The position numbers and the translations under genes were made by a program. Below the pieces are notes generated by a model that saw only the letters and a list, made by a program, of their open reading frames with translations, was not told the origin of the DNA and ran no database searches. A DNA stretch of 64,000 nt from Dendrophyllia cribrosa. Its lineage: Eukaryota > Cnidaria > Anthozoa > Scleractinia > Dendrophylliidae. The first letter of the stretch is position 1. Each line of letters begins with the position of its first letter. Below, one piece after another: positions 37,079 to 47,712 of this stretch. The stretch spans positions 44,586,252 through 44,650,251 of the forward strand of contig JAJLRJ010000002.1 of assembly GCA_024195265.1 (NCBI GenBank). The letters are read 5' to 3'.

Positions 37079-38420
37079 TATAGGCAAAAAGAATTGTTGC
37101 TAAACTAAGCACTTCTATTTCAAGAGAAAGGTTTAATGCCTGTACTTTGTAATGTATATACCAAGAAGGGGTTCAAATGAAACTATAGATAGTTGTATTA
37201 TATTATTATAGCATTATTTTAATATTTATTTATTATTTCCATGTACCGCATGCATACTAGTTTTTGTATTATGCAAGAAATATAAACCACAGTCGCAACT
37301 GAAGTGAGATGATGTCTAGCAGGGTTTTTTAATGCTCTCAACTTCAGGGTTTCACATCAGAATAATTATATATATATATATATATATACAATTATGTATA
37401 CAATGTGCCCTCCCGGTTGTTACCATAATGGCTTTATGGCAACTCCTGAACTTGGGCACAGGATGTACGGTTACACATTGTTGGATTGCATTGTGGAGTC
37501 ACGAGAGTGCTCAAACTGCAAGCAGTGAGCGAAGCAATATGCCAATAGTGAACACCTCTTACAAGGTTCTCCACCCTTCTTCACCCTGTGTGAAAAAACT
37601 ATCTGGATTGAAGGGGGCTAATATTGTGGCGATTCTTGTCTTTGGGCCAAAAAGTAATACTTAGTAAGTACTAATCTCCCCAGTAAACTGTAACACCCAC
37701 AAATGTTTTGGTTGCTTTTATTTAGAGCAACAATACTATATTTATTTGTATAAGTATTTCAAATGCATCATGTGCTACATTTGCCAATATTACATTTTGT
37801 ATCACTTCATCCCTCCTCCTCTGTGCATTGTTGGGACTCAAATGTGATACATAAAAGACCACCACATAGTACAGACAAATGTTCAATGTGAGATCAAGCG
37901 AGTTATAGAGAGAACAACCCATGTTCAGTTTTAAGCAGGACACAGGGAAAGAACTTGAAGAATGGGCACAAGTTTCACAAGTTTTCCAAGGCGCGGGGAA
38001 AGGATTGACTTGAAAAATGGCCCAACTTTTTGCAATTGAAGGGCCGAGAGCATGTCCAGCCTATATGACTTTTTAGGCTTTTTTTTTTTTTTTTTGCTCA
38101 GATTTGTCCAATTTTGGCATGTGAACTAGAAATTAGTTGCAAAACATTGTTCCGAATTTTTTTCTGTTGTTTTTAACGTCGTTTTCGAGAAATACCGTAT
38201 GCAAAAAAAATAAATAAATAAATCAAAGGCAACGCAATATTGTAACGCAATATTGCGGTAAGCTTATGTCCCGCACGGGATGAAGAGGACTAACTAACTA
38301 ACTAACTTCTGTTTTCACACTGACACGGTTCGATATTTTTTTTAAATTAAACGTAAGGAATTTTGACGAACGCAAAAAAAGTAAATCACCTTCATAATGT
38401 CCAGTTCGAAAAAAAAAAAG

Positions 38421-38493
38421 AGATGCTGAGCGTGATTCGAACCCGGAGCCGTCCGAGCGCAAATCCCCGACCAAACCACTAGACCACAGAGGA
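38421..38493 (-). other. tRNA-like segment followed by a T-run (tRNA pseudogene or SINE head)
   Basis: On the minus strand it has a D-arm/A-box sequence GTGGTCTAGTGG and a T-arm/B-box GGGTTCGAATC at tRNA spacing, 73 nt overall, followed at once by a run of T (38419-38409) that could end pol III transcription. Acceptor and anticodon stems pair poorly, so a working tRNA is unlikely. Confidence 0.55.
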
Positions 38494-40093
38494 ACACATG
38501 CTCAGTTCAGGCTAAGTTTTATTATTTAAAGGTTGATACGCATCAAAACGCGTATCTCGATTTCAAAATCCTTTTAGATCGAATTTAATGTTGCATTAAA
38601 GGCTCCAAATGCGAAACGTCTCCCCGCCGGCCAGCAACAACTCACTTCGAACTGCCCAAAGCTGTATTTCAAGTGCCCGACCACGCACAGCGGACCCATC
38701 TGCCACTGTCGCAAAGCATGTCGGGAAATCCTACAACAAAACCGAAATGGACTTCCCGCCCGAAAGTTTTTGCAAAATACTAGAAGTCTCAAAGCACTTC
38801 GGATATCGGGCATTTCGACCACGGCACGGGATGGGAAATGGCCCACAACTCTCAACTCTGTCCCTTTTCTGATCCGAAGTGATTCCAGACTTTCCCGCCG
38901 GCTCGTCTTCCCAACCAAGGTCTGTTTTTCACCTCGAGTGCTAAATGGCGCTTCCGACACAAGGAAGGACAAGAAACACGACTCATTTCTTTGAGAAGTG
39001 CTAGAGACTTAAGGATTTCCGGACTTCATGATGTCTTTCAATCACCGGACGGGTCTCATACACGTTGGCTTACACACACGCTACAGAGGCGATGTGTTGC
39101 CGTAGTGAGCTCACGATAGATAAGCGAGCCAGGCGTGCGTAAATAACGGTATTTTAGTTCAGGTTGTTGGCACTGGTCAGAAGTATTGCAGTCGCGTATT
39201 CTCACGGCCATACTGCTTTGAAATGGCTTCGAAATTGCGCTCTGAATGTACAGTCAAAGCACTGGAGGGCCAGAACTCTGCTTTTTTCAGGTGAAATTGG
39301 CCCGGCATAGTAAATCAAACGTTCGAAAATCGAACTCAATCGAACTCAATCCGTGGATTGAGTTCGATTGAGTTCGGCAATCGAACGAAATCGAACACCG
39401 GACTTTCAGTGAGTTCGATTTCCGAACAAATCGAACTCAATCGAACTCAATCCATCTGATTGTGTTCGACTGACTTCGGAAACCGAACTCAATCGAACAC
39501 AATTAAATGGATTGCGTTCGATTGGCTCTGATAAACCTATACAAAGCAAGCCCAAAGCAAGCCCATCAAAGGTTTCGGTTGGATCTGTTCCCGGGTCTAG
39601 AATCCCTTACAAACATCTTTACTTACTAAGTTATCGAAGCATTTACAGGCCATAGGGAAGCAACCAGTTTACGTTGAAGGTGACCTAATTGTCCGCGCTC
39701 GTTTGCAATTCGGAATGCACGGCCTTTCTCGCCTATTTTCTTTAAAACCTTGAAAACTTCTCCATCCTTGACGTCAAAGCGGCATTCCTGGTAGCCTTTT
39801 ACTACGCATTTGAAGCTTACAACCCACAGCTCATCTGAAGCTATTTCTGCGGAATTTCTTCGTTTACGAAAAACACGTGCGCTACACTCCGGGCTGAAGT
39901 AACTCGAGCTTCCAAGATCTGGTTATGGATTTTCAACGCCTGTTTTACACAAATCACGAGTTCGAAAATCGAACAAATGAATGGGGTTAGTTTCTAGAGA
40001 AACTGTGGTGCTGCGTCGGTGGGGGCATGAAACACGAGAATTTAGTTTTATCGACTGAGTCGATAAGGTAAATTGACCACCGTAAAAAGATTC

Positions 40094-40511
40094 CTCCTTC
40101 TCGCGTTGCTTAAGTGGGAGAAGCTGTCTCTTCGTCGTAAAAAGCAGAAAGCTTTAATTATGTATAAAACATTGAATGAACTTGCCCCAGACTATCTTCA
40201 ATGTCTCTTCACTCAACGCCACGTTAATGATTACCTAAGAAATCTTGAAGGAAAGCTTTCGCTGCCCAAGCCAAATACTAATTACCTAAAACGAAGTTTT
40301 TGCTACAGCGGGGCCTGTTTGTGGAACAACTTGCCCCAAGATTTAAAAAGCGTTTGTTCTATTGGGCAGTTTAAACGGAGTATTAAGAAAGTATCTGAGA
40401 TATCGGATTCCCACACGGCAATCATGTAAAGCAGTTGTACAAGTTTTAATTTTTAATTATTAACTTAACTGATGATTCTCCGTGTTTAAATAAAGATTTA
40501 CATTACATTAC
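40094..40511 (+). mobile_element. LINE 3' end inserted in the Penelope terminal repeat
   Basis: It interrupts GTAAAAAGATTCAAATAGC, which is continuous at 42003-42020 (inverse). ATTC is duplicated (40090-40093, 40512-40515). The insert encodes about 110 residues of the C-terminal tail common to CR1/L2-type cnidarian LINEs (MYKTLNELAPDYL, GKLSLPKPNTNYLKRSFCYS, GACLWNNLP) and ends in an (ATTAC)n tail. It is 5'-truncated. Confidence 0.8.
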
Positions 40512-40520
40512 ATTCAAATA

Positions 40521-40554
40521 GCTGACGTTTCGAGCGCTAGCCCTTCGTCGGAGC
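40521..40554 (-). ncRNA. Hammerhead-like motif, Penelope minus copy
   Basis: The minus strand reads CCGACGA, stem GGGC/GCTC with loop TAGC, GAAAC, GTCAGC. The order matches the hammerhead core, but position 4 is C instead of U. The same 34-nt string occurs at 41966-41999 and 45678-45711. Confidence 0.5.
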
Positions 40555-40649
40555 GAATCAAGGAATTGTGGGTAGTGTGTGGTTTTATATAGTAAGCGGT
40601 GGAGCTACGCTATTGGTGGAAATTTGGTGACGTGAAAAACAAATGTAAA

Positions 40650-41040
40650 TTAGTTGAATGAAAGGCGTTCGTTGATTCCGTGGGGTTTGAGAGTGCCGAT
40701 TTGAAAGATGATTTTTTGTTCTAGGTTTTTACGGCTTTCTGTGTTACCCTGGTGTAGGGAAAGGCCGCAGATTGTCATGTGTTGTTTAGAATGGTTAGTA
40801 AGATTAAAATGGCGCGCGACTGGTTTGGATGCGTCTTTGTCATTTTTTTCAACGTCTCGGAAATGTTCACGAAAACGGTCGCCCAGTCTCCTCCCTGTTT
40901 CGCCAATGTATATCTTTTTGCAAAAAGTACATGTTATGCAGTAGATAACATTTACGGAGGTGCATGTAAAACGATCAGTGATTTTAATAGATCGTTTGGG
41001 TCCTGTTATTTTGTCCGCGTTGTGAATGAAAGGACAAGTG
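40650..41040 (-). pseudogene. Penelope GIY-YIG endonuclease fragment (minus copy)
   Basis: It reads CPFIHNADKITG, then CCHC-like cysteines in CITCTFCKK and the GIY-YIG core YIGETGRRLGDRFREH, followed by VARHFNLTNH and an EQKIIFQ region. It starts at the junction with the opposite copy, so the reverse transcriptase part is missing and the open frame runs into unrelated sequence at its 5' end. Confidence 0.85.
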
Positions 41041-41890
41041 TCATCCTCACATCCATCGCACGTTAAAAACGCCATTCCGTATTCTCAATTTCTCAGACTT
41101 CGACGTCTATGTAGTGATGACTCTGATTTTTCCAACAAATCAGAAGAAATGTGCCAGTTTTTCAAGAAACGTGGGTACCCTGACTGTTGTTAATACGGGC
41201 CAACAACGTGCACAACAGATCGACAGACAATCAGCACTACAAACGCCACAGAAGGAAGAGAACGAGAGAATTCCATTCACCCTCACTTTCCACCCACACA
41301 ACAACACAGTCAAAAGCATCATTTTAAAAAATTTCAAACTACTCCAAAACGACCCCGAAACTGGCAGAATATTTTCACAACCCCCACTAATTTCATTCAA
41401 ACGTGACAAAAACATAGGCAACTTTCTAGTTACGAGCGCACTGAAATCTGACGATGAACCGGGAACTTTTAAATGCACACGCACACGATGTAACACTTGT
41501 CCTTTCATTCACAACGCGGACAAAATAACAGGACCCAAACGATCTATTAAAATCACTGATCGTTTTACATGCACCTCCGTAAATGTTATCTACTGCATAA
41601 CATGTACTTTTTGCAAAAAGATATACATTGGCGAAACAGGGAGGAGACTGGGCGACCGTTTTCGTGAACATCTCCGAGACGTTGAAAAAAATGACAAAGA
41701 CGCATCCAAACCAGTCGCGCGCCATTTTAATCTTACTAACCATTCTAAACAACACATGACAATCTGCGGCCTTTCCCTACACCAGGGTAACACAGAAAGC
41801 CGTAAAAACCTAGAACAAAAAATCATCTTTCAAACCCCACGGAATCAACGAACGCATTTCATTCAACTAATTTACATTTGTTTTCACGTC
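41041..41890 (+). pseudogene. Penelope reverse transcriptase tail and GIY-YIG endonuclease (plus copy)
   Basis: It begins with a late reverse transcriptase segment (NAIPYSQFLRLRRL, then CQFFKKRGYP), breaks frame near 41190, and continues through the linker to the same GIY-YIG core as the minus copy. The 3' end of the frame is also shifted (near 41840) relative to the minus copy. It is non-functional as it stands. Confidence 0.85.
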
Positions 41891-41965
41891 ACCAAAATTT
41901 CCACCGGTAGCGTAGCTCCACCGCTTACTATATAAAACCACACACTACCCACAATTCCTTGATTC

Positions 41966-41999
41966 GCTCCGACGAAGGGCTAGCGCTCGAAACGTCAGC
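41966..41999 (+). ncRNA. Hammerhead-like motif, Penelope plus copy
   Basis: The 34-nt string matches the motif at 40521-40554 in mirror position. It lies about 75 bp after the end of the endonuclease frame, just before the terminal sequence shared by all three Penelope ends in this window. Confidence 0.5.
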
Positions 42000-42430
42000 T
42001 ATTTGAATCTTTTTACGGTGGTCAATTTACCTTATCAACTCAGTCGATAAAACTAAATTCTCGAAAATCGAACGTTTGATTGATTTTTTTTCTTTTCGGT
42101 GAGTTGATTTCGTTCGATTGCCGAACTCAATCGAACTCAATCCATGAATTGAGTTCGATTGAAATTTAGTTCGATTGGGTTCGATTTACTATGCCGGGAA
42201 TTGGTCAAATTCCATAGGGTTAGTGCAAATTCGACAAGGGCTTGTGATATTATCCGTTGTACGATAAAATGAGGTTATTCTGAGCGAGAAAAAATAAAAA
42301 AAGGCCTAAAAAGTCATATAGGGTGGGCATGCTCTCGGCCTTCAATTGCTATCCATATTGAGTTTTTAGCAAGTCTTCCAAGACTCGTGGAAAGGATAAA
42401 CTTGAAAAATGGCCCAATTTTTTGCAATTT

Positions 42431-44303
42431 GCTATCTCATTTCCATACTGGTGATTAATTACATTTTTGTATTCTTAACAAAATTGGCCCATTGTTTTCA
42501 GATTTGTGGAAGTTTGTTTAGTGGTTACTGCATTGGATTTTTGGTCTACCAAATGAGGGGCTTATTAGACAGGGGGTTAACAGAGAGGGCGGTTACTCTT
42601 TTATGGTAAACATTCACCTATTTTACACACCTGAAGGATAATAACGATAGGTGTAACCCTGCAATATACTGCATCCCAACCCAGAAGGAGAAAGGCCATA
42701 TTGGCTGTGTGACAACCAATTTATGCAAATGTTTTACAGTAATACTGTAAAATTCCGGTTTTAAGCCCTGGGATTATACAACTAATTGTAAGGCTTTTTA
42801 AGTTGGCAAGCAAAAATTATGATATCAAACCCTTGTTTTAGTCATTTTAGTGGAAGTTTTTTTTTTAAACATTGTCGATGACAAGCTTTGATGTACTTAT
42901 ATATGAGTGGGTATAACCAAACTGGAAGCCGAAGGCCAAAGAAGTTTAAAATGCATCCACCCAGAAGACTTCACAGATAAAATACAATGTGCATGATAAC
43001 ACTGACAATGATTGAAAACAAATGAATTTATTTGCAAAAACCATGTATGTGGGAATTAGCTATAGTGTTATTGCAGTTATTACAGCTTGAAGAAGCAAAA
43101 AATATATAGGACACATGCAGACTGGGCTCATGAATCCATGATATCACAAGCTTGTAAGAAAAGGGGACTGTCCATTCTACCACATGTTTAGATACCACGC
43201 AGCTTTTAACAACCTCTAATTTCATTGGACCTGGGTATCACGCAGCTCTATTGTTTTCAGGGCTAGGGTCCATTGTTGTGTTGTTTGTTCTATTGTTTTC
43301 TCAGCAAATCAGAGAAGACCTTGTAAGAGCTGCATACTGCCCCCATATTCTTAGTTACTAAATTAAATAGTGTCCTCACTTAGTGGGCAACTGCTATTAA
43401 CTGCTATTAACAATGGCACTTTAATAAAGTTATGTGGCCTTGCAGGTAGCCGGTTAGCACGCTCTCGGGTGTGTGGGGGGGGGGGTCAGGAGGAGAAGGA
43501 ATGAGAGCTTGCAGCCATGTCTTGTTCGGGAATTTGAATTTACATCATCCTTCTTCCCCCCCCCCCAAAAAAAAAAACATTCCAAGCAGGCTACTTTGAA
43601 GGCTAAAGGAGTGTCTATGAAAGGAAAAGAAGAAAATACTACATTCCGACACAAATAAAAAAAAATAAAACTATTTTTTAATGTTAACAAATTTTCAAAC
43701 AAAATGGAGAAATCTTTTCCTAGTTTCCATAAAGCAATGGTAACATTTGTGATACATGTAGTTTGAGCTTTAAACTAAAATGCCTATGGGTGTGTTTTTC
43801 CACAGCTTTTCTCATTTTTAATGATCACTCTAGTTGCATGGAAAAAAGGCAATCACACAAACACATTTTATAGCTAAAATCAATACTATTAGTTGCTGCC
43901 CAAGCTGAAAACGTATCCAGCACTAACAATCATTCTCTTCAAAAAATAATTGAACAAAACATTTAATAAATAACATTACATCCATACAAAATATACAAAT
44001 ATTTGTTTTAAGTCCTCTAAAAATAGCCCTATCTACTATTCTGAAACTTGTTTTTCAAAACCATAAAAAACCGTAAAGCTCTGAATTTCCCAATTACAAA
44101 AATGCAGAGTTCCCCAGAGGTATAAAGTAAATTTAACTATCACTTTAATCTAGCTAGTAATATAATAAAATTTAACTGTAAAAAAATGTTTGAGAAAAGA
44201 TTCTGATTTGACTGACATTTTTCTGTTGATTATTTAATCGCCGTTCAAACCCTTTCACTCTCAGAATAACCTGCAACCAGGCTATATTTTTGTTTTCCTT
44301 CTA
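42431..44303. other. Intergenic stretch
   Basis: No gene is recognised. Positions 43205-43300 share a long segment (TCTAATTTCATT, then AGGGCTAGGGTCCATTGTTG) with 23535-23605, marking a dispersed repeat. Short homopolymer runs lie near 43475 and 43558. Confidence 0.4.
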
Positions 44304-44409
44304 GTTCTATTCCTGCGGGAACATGCATGTTGGAGAATATAAGAGCACTGCTAAATTTGGACCAGATCGCAGGTTTCTTCCTCAATTGAGCCAGCACTTA
44401 ATTGTGTAG
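44304..44409 (+). CDS. Possible orphan terminal exon, unrecognised
   Basis: After a good pyrimidine tract and CTTCTAG, the sequence reads in phase 0 as 34 residues including MHVGEYKST and KFGPDRRFLPQLSQ, then stops. Composition is less AT-biased than the flanks. No other exon of the same gene was found nearby, and another frame is also partly open, so this could be chance or an alternative last exon of the CEP192-like gene. Confidence 0.25.
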
Positions 44410-45031
44410 TTCAAAATTGAAGTCAGTGGATAAAACGTCATCATTTATTGAAAAAGACTTGTTTTGTGTACTTATTTACAATGATTCGATTTAGCGCCAG
44501 GGGCAATAAATTAGTTTTGGTAGCTCAAGTGAGGTTGTTATTGGAGAGAGGGTGGCTTATTAGGGAGGAGCACTTGTTTCTTTTTTGACAAAAACATGCG
44601 AACATGAAAAAGCACGTTAATAAAAATCTGCATAGTCAGAACAACAGCAACTATTGTCATAGTCATTAAATTACAGTTGCTGTTGCATTTCAATGTCGCT
44701 TTTTTGAACCAGTTAAAGCTTTCTGGCATAGCATCTTCAAGTCCAATTCTGTGAATTATAAGAGAGGCCAAAAGCAACACTTAAGCGGAGGGAGGTATTT
44801 ACTAAAAAAATGGCACTCAAGATGGTACTTATTAGGAAGGGGGCGCTTATTGGAAGGAGTGTGCTAAACTGAATCATTACCCAATATGCAGAGCAGTTTC
44901 GTATTAATGTCAACCAAGAAAAAATGATATTATGGTACTATGCGCATACATTTTCACAGACATCTACATTGTACATCAACCTGCTTCATCCAAAATCAAG
45001 ACAATGTTCCATGATCTAGGAAATTGTCAAA

Positions 45032-47712
45032 CTAATCTATTGCTTCAGGAGGCCACTTCATCTGTCCAAGGAATGACGTTTTCAGCTTTGTGTACCTTCC
45101 GTACCTTTCCAAATTGCAGTGCTGTTGACTGGAGCGCCAGCCCACTTCTCCAGAGGTCTTGGTTGGAAACTTTGCAGTTGATTTGCCAACTGATAGCTGT
45201 GAAGCAACATTGGAGTCAATCGGTGGGAGTTTTAGAGCTTCACGTCTTTGTTTGACTCTCACAGCCGCAGTGCCATTTTCAACACTTTCATCTTCATTGG
45301 CCAGCTGAAGAAAACAAAATGTTACAATGAATATTTTGTATTAAGCGGTCACCCTCTATTAAGAGGGCAGTACTGTTGAAAAAAGCCCTGGAAACTTCTC
45401 CACGTAATTATACATACCGGTAAATACTGCATTAACCCGGTCACCTCTATTAAGTGGTCATGATCACCCATTCCTAGTTCCTAACAAGTTATATCATTGT
45501 CTTCAGCCGCATTATAATTAAATAACCACTCTACTTTGTTAAGAGAACTATGTAAATGTATGGGGTTAGTTTCTAGAGAAACTGTGGTGCTGCGTCGGTG
45601 GGGGGATGAAACACGAGAATTTAGTTTTATCGACTGAGTCGATAAGGTAAATTGACCACCGTAAAAAGATTTAAATAGCTGACGTTTCGAGCGCTAGCCC
45701 TTCGTCGGAGCATACAGTACCCATACATTAACAATTTTTTGCATGGCCTGCTGGTAAAAAAATTCTGCAATTTCCTTTCTTTAACATCATACTGAGAGGT
45801 ATAAAACACTTTGCAGTCAATTTGTCTGGTGTTGAGTCTAACTCTTCAAGTCAATTAATTTAAGTCTTCTTTCCTTTATTTCCTAATTATTAAAGACCAG
45901 GCAAACCTGTATTGGCAATACTCACCCATACACCATGTATGTGCCACCTCACAACTTAATTTAGGCCTCATCCACACTACGCCATGAGATAAATTTGAAA
46001 ACGGCATTTTTATTTTGATAATGCAACAAAAGTTTTCCGTCCACACTGAAACATCTAGCTGGATTTTTTAACTTCATTCACTCTGGAGAGTGTTTCGAAA
46101 AGTTCCGTTTTTAAAAAAAGTTTTCAGTCCACACTAGAATGCCTAGATGGAGTTTTCAAATATATCCACACTGGAGTGTGTTTTCAAAAAATTCTCTGTC
46201 CACACTAAAACACAAAGCCGTCGTCTTCAAATTAATTTTATCCACTTTGAAGAGAGTTTTCGAAAAGTTCAGTTTTCGGGGAACATTTAATCCGGATTAG
46301 TGTGGACGGTAGGCTCCCCAGGGGTAGGCCTCTAAGGGCCTGTTTACATGGAGGGAGGGTGACCCGGGTACCAGGGTCACCCTCCCAGCCGGGCTAAAAC
46401 ATAGCCCGCCTTTACATGGGCGGGCTATCATATAGGTGAGCTATCTTTTTTTTGGCGGGCTCTTAAATTGTTTTGGCGGGCACATGTTTTGGCGGACTTT
46501 TTTTTATTGCAAGTCGGCACGCTTTATTAAGCACGACATATTAACAAACATGGCAGCAAGAAGAAAGGCTATAGCGGCGAGTTTGCTGTTTTTATCGCTT
46601 GTTTTCGCGGGTAATTTCAAGTCAAAAGAAATAGCCTGCCTAGAAGGGTGACCCTGCTACCCGGGTCACCCTCCCTCCATGTAAACAGTCCCTAAACCAT
46701 AAGAATAAAGTTGCATTTTCAAACTTATCCAGTGTAGTGTGGATGGGGTCCTTCGACTTTTGGATTCCAGAAAAAAAATACCCGACTGTCCGGTTTTGGT
46801 CGTCTTGATGTATCCCTTCTCAGGCTCTGATCGTTTACTGCCTCCCTGTATTTGAACCCCTGAGCTCAAATAATTCAGGCAAGAATCTCCCCAAGAGACC
46901 TCCCAGTTAGGGTAAGGGACACAAAGAAAAAATTCTAACTCAAAACTGGGAGGCCTGTTAACAGGCAAAAATACATGAACCGAGATACTGTGTATTTCGT
47001 AATACATTAAACTGGTTTTAGGACTAAACTCTCTACTCGCCCAAGTATTTGATTAGTCTTTAAGTGACTTAAGCTTATAGTCTCTTTAGAAAATCGTTCG
47101 ATCGAAGAAAATTTTACCCTGCGAGCAGAGCCTCTTTCGATCCTCCTAGAAAAATCGATTTTTCTAGGAGGATCGAAAGAGGCTCTGCTCGCAGGGTAAG
47201 AAAATTTTGGAATGAACGATCAATATTCGATTCATGATTCGAAAATAACTATAAAGCAGCTAGGACGTCAATGCGACAGAAATGTGCATGTCTCTGTTAC
47301 TTTTCTACTTAAGAAACAGTGAATTTGTTTGTCTGTTTACATGTACTACGCTATCAGATAAAGTTTACTCACAATTTTGTATTGCCCGATGAGAAACCCC
47401 CAGTTTTCAGGCCACCGTTTCGACGCGCTGTGTTCATGTCCAACGTGGTCTTTCCTGTGTAAGAAAGCAAGAAATCATTTACATGTTGCTTTAACAAAGT
47501 ACTACAAGCTCCAACATCAGTTTACCGTAAGCTTAATTTACAGCTCTATAATATAAGCTTAAATCAAGTTTACAGATCGAACAAATCCAAATCGAAACAC
47601 TACTTCGAACTAATTAGCAAATTGGCTCTAATAGTAATATATCTAATCTCTCTCACCAGATCTGGTCCTGATGGACAAAATTTAATCCTGTTTTACTTTT
47701 CCCGAACACCAT
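45032..47712 (-). CDS. CIMIP1: CIMIP1/C20orf85-like ciliary microtubule inner protein, complete
   Basis: Three minus-strand exons: 47712-47657 (ATG; MVFGKSKTGL, NFVHQDQIW), 47454-47373 (RWPENWGFLIGQ) and 45304-45032 (ending in TAG). Donors are GTGAGA and GTGAGT, acceptors TTACACAG and TTCTTCAG, and phases chain to 136 residues, against 137 in the human protein. Conserved blocks are QDQIW, WPENWGFL and the C-terminal TSGEVGWRS, LERYGR and WPPEAID pattern. Members of this small family bind inside axonemal doublet microtubules of motile cilia. The second intron holds most of the mobile elements between 45.3 and 47.4 kb. The start is the first ATG, with no upstream in-frame alternative needed. 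Confidence 0.85.
45559..45711 (-). mobile_element. Penelope-like element 3' terminal fragment
   Basis: It is nearly identical to 39981-40092 joined to 40515-40554 and lacks the LINE insertion, so it shows the uninterrupted state. It ends within the hammerhead-like motif (45678-45711) and has no coding sequence. It lies in an intron of the CIMIP1-like gene. Confidence 0.8.
45964..46751. mobile_element. TIR element of the CATCCACACTA family, split by a second MITE
   Basis: The left end GGCCTCATCCACACTACG pairs with the right end TAGTGTGGATGGGGTCC. The inside repeats a TCCACACT motif with AGTTTTC at about 60-bp spacing. It is interrupted by the element at 46336-46692. Confidence 0.65.
46336..46692. 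mobile_element. Harbinger-like MITE with TAA duplication
   Basis: Inverted ends of about 50 bp start GGGCCTGTTTACATGGAGGG (left) and GGGACTGTTTACATGGAGGG (right). TAA flanks both sides (46333-46335, 46693-46695). A 3-bp TAA duplication and G-rich ends fit PIF/Harbinger. Confidence 0.8.
47114..47199. repeat. Perfect 86-bp palindrome without spacer
   Basis: The sequence is identical to its own reverse complement across 43 bp per arm, centred on ATCGAT at 47156/47157. The arms contain CCCTGCGAGCAGAGCC. An 11-bp direct repeat AAGAAAATTTT flanks it (47105-47115, 47198-47208), suggesting a transposed foldback unit. It is intronic in the CIMIP1-like gene. Confidence 0.95.

Larger units (their letters stand above)
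39975..42060. mobile_element. Penelope-like element: two inverted, 5'-truncated copies
   Basis: Two copies meet head to head at about 41040/41041: a minus-strand copy (41040 down to about 39981) and a plus-strand copy (41041-42060). Both carry a GIY-YIG endonuclease region and the same 3' terminal sequence with a hammerhead-like motif. A 13-bp direct repeat TCGAAAATCGAAC flanks the pair (39962-39974, 42061-42073), so both copies probably entered as one insertion. Inverted, partial tandem copies are typical of Penelope-like elements. Confidence 0.85.
39301..42198. mobile_element. TIR element with GAACTCAATC repeats, enlarged by a Penelope insertion
   Basis: CCCGGCATAGTAAATC starts the left end and its reverse complement ends the right; AATTGG flanks both sides (39295-39300, 42199-42204). 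Near both ends (39315-39520, 42061-42190) the sequence is built from repeats of TCGAACTCAATC and its reverse complement. Without the inserted Penelope copies the element would be about 0.8 kb. Confidence 0.7.
38032..42349. mobile_element. Outer inverted-repeat element holding a nested insertion stack
   Basis: 38032-38082 and 42304-42349 are inverted copies (GCAATTGAAG, CCGAGAGCATG, ATATGACTTTTTAGGC). Just outside, 37979-38037 and 42373-42430 are direct repeats of about 58 bp (AACTTGAAAAATGGCCCAA-type). The direct repeats may be an older duplicated flank. The inside contains a tRNA-like segment and the TIR element at 39301-42198. Confidence 0.6.

Noticed and set aside
38574..38972. 132-residue minus-strand frame in GC-richer sequence
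   Set aside because: It lies inside the outer transposon, is overlapped by equally long frames on the other strand, and shows no recognisable motif. It probably reflects local composition.
40708..41826. Frames antisense to the GIY-YIG regions
   Set aside because: They are identical in the two inverted copies only because the copies are; the sense frames carry the catalytic motif.
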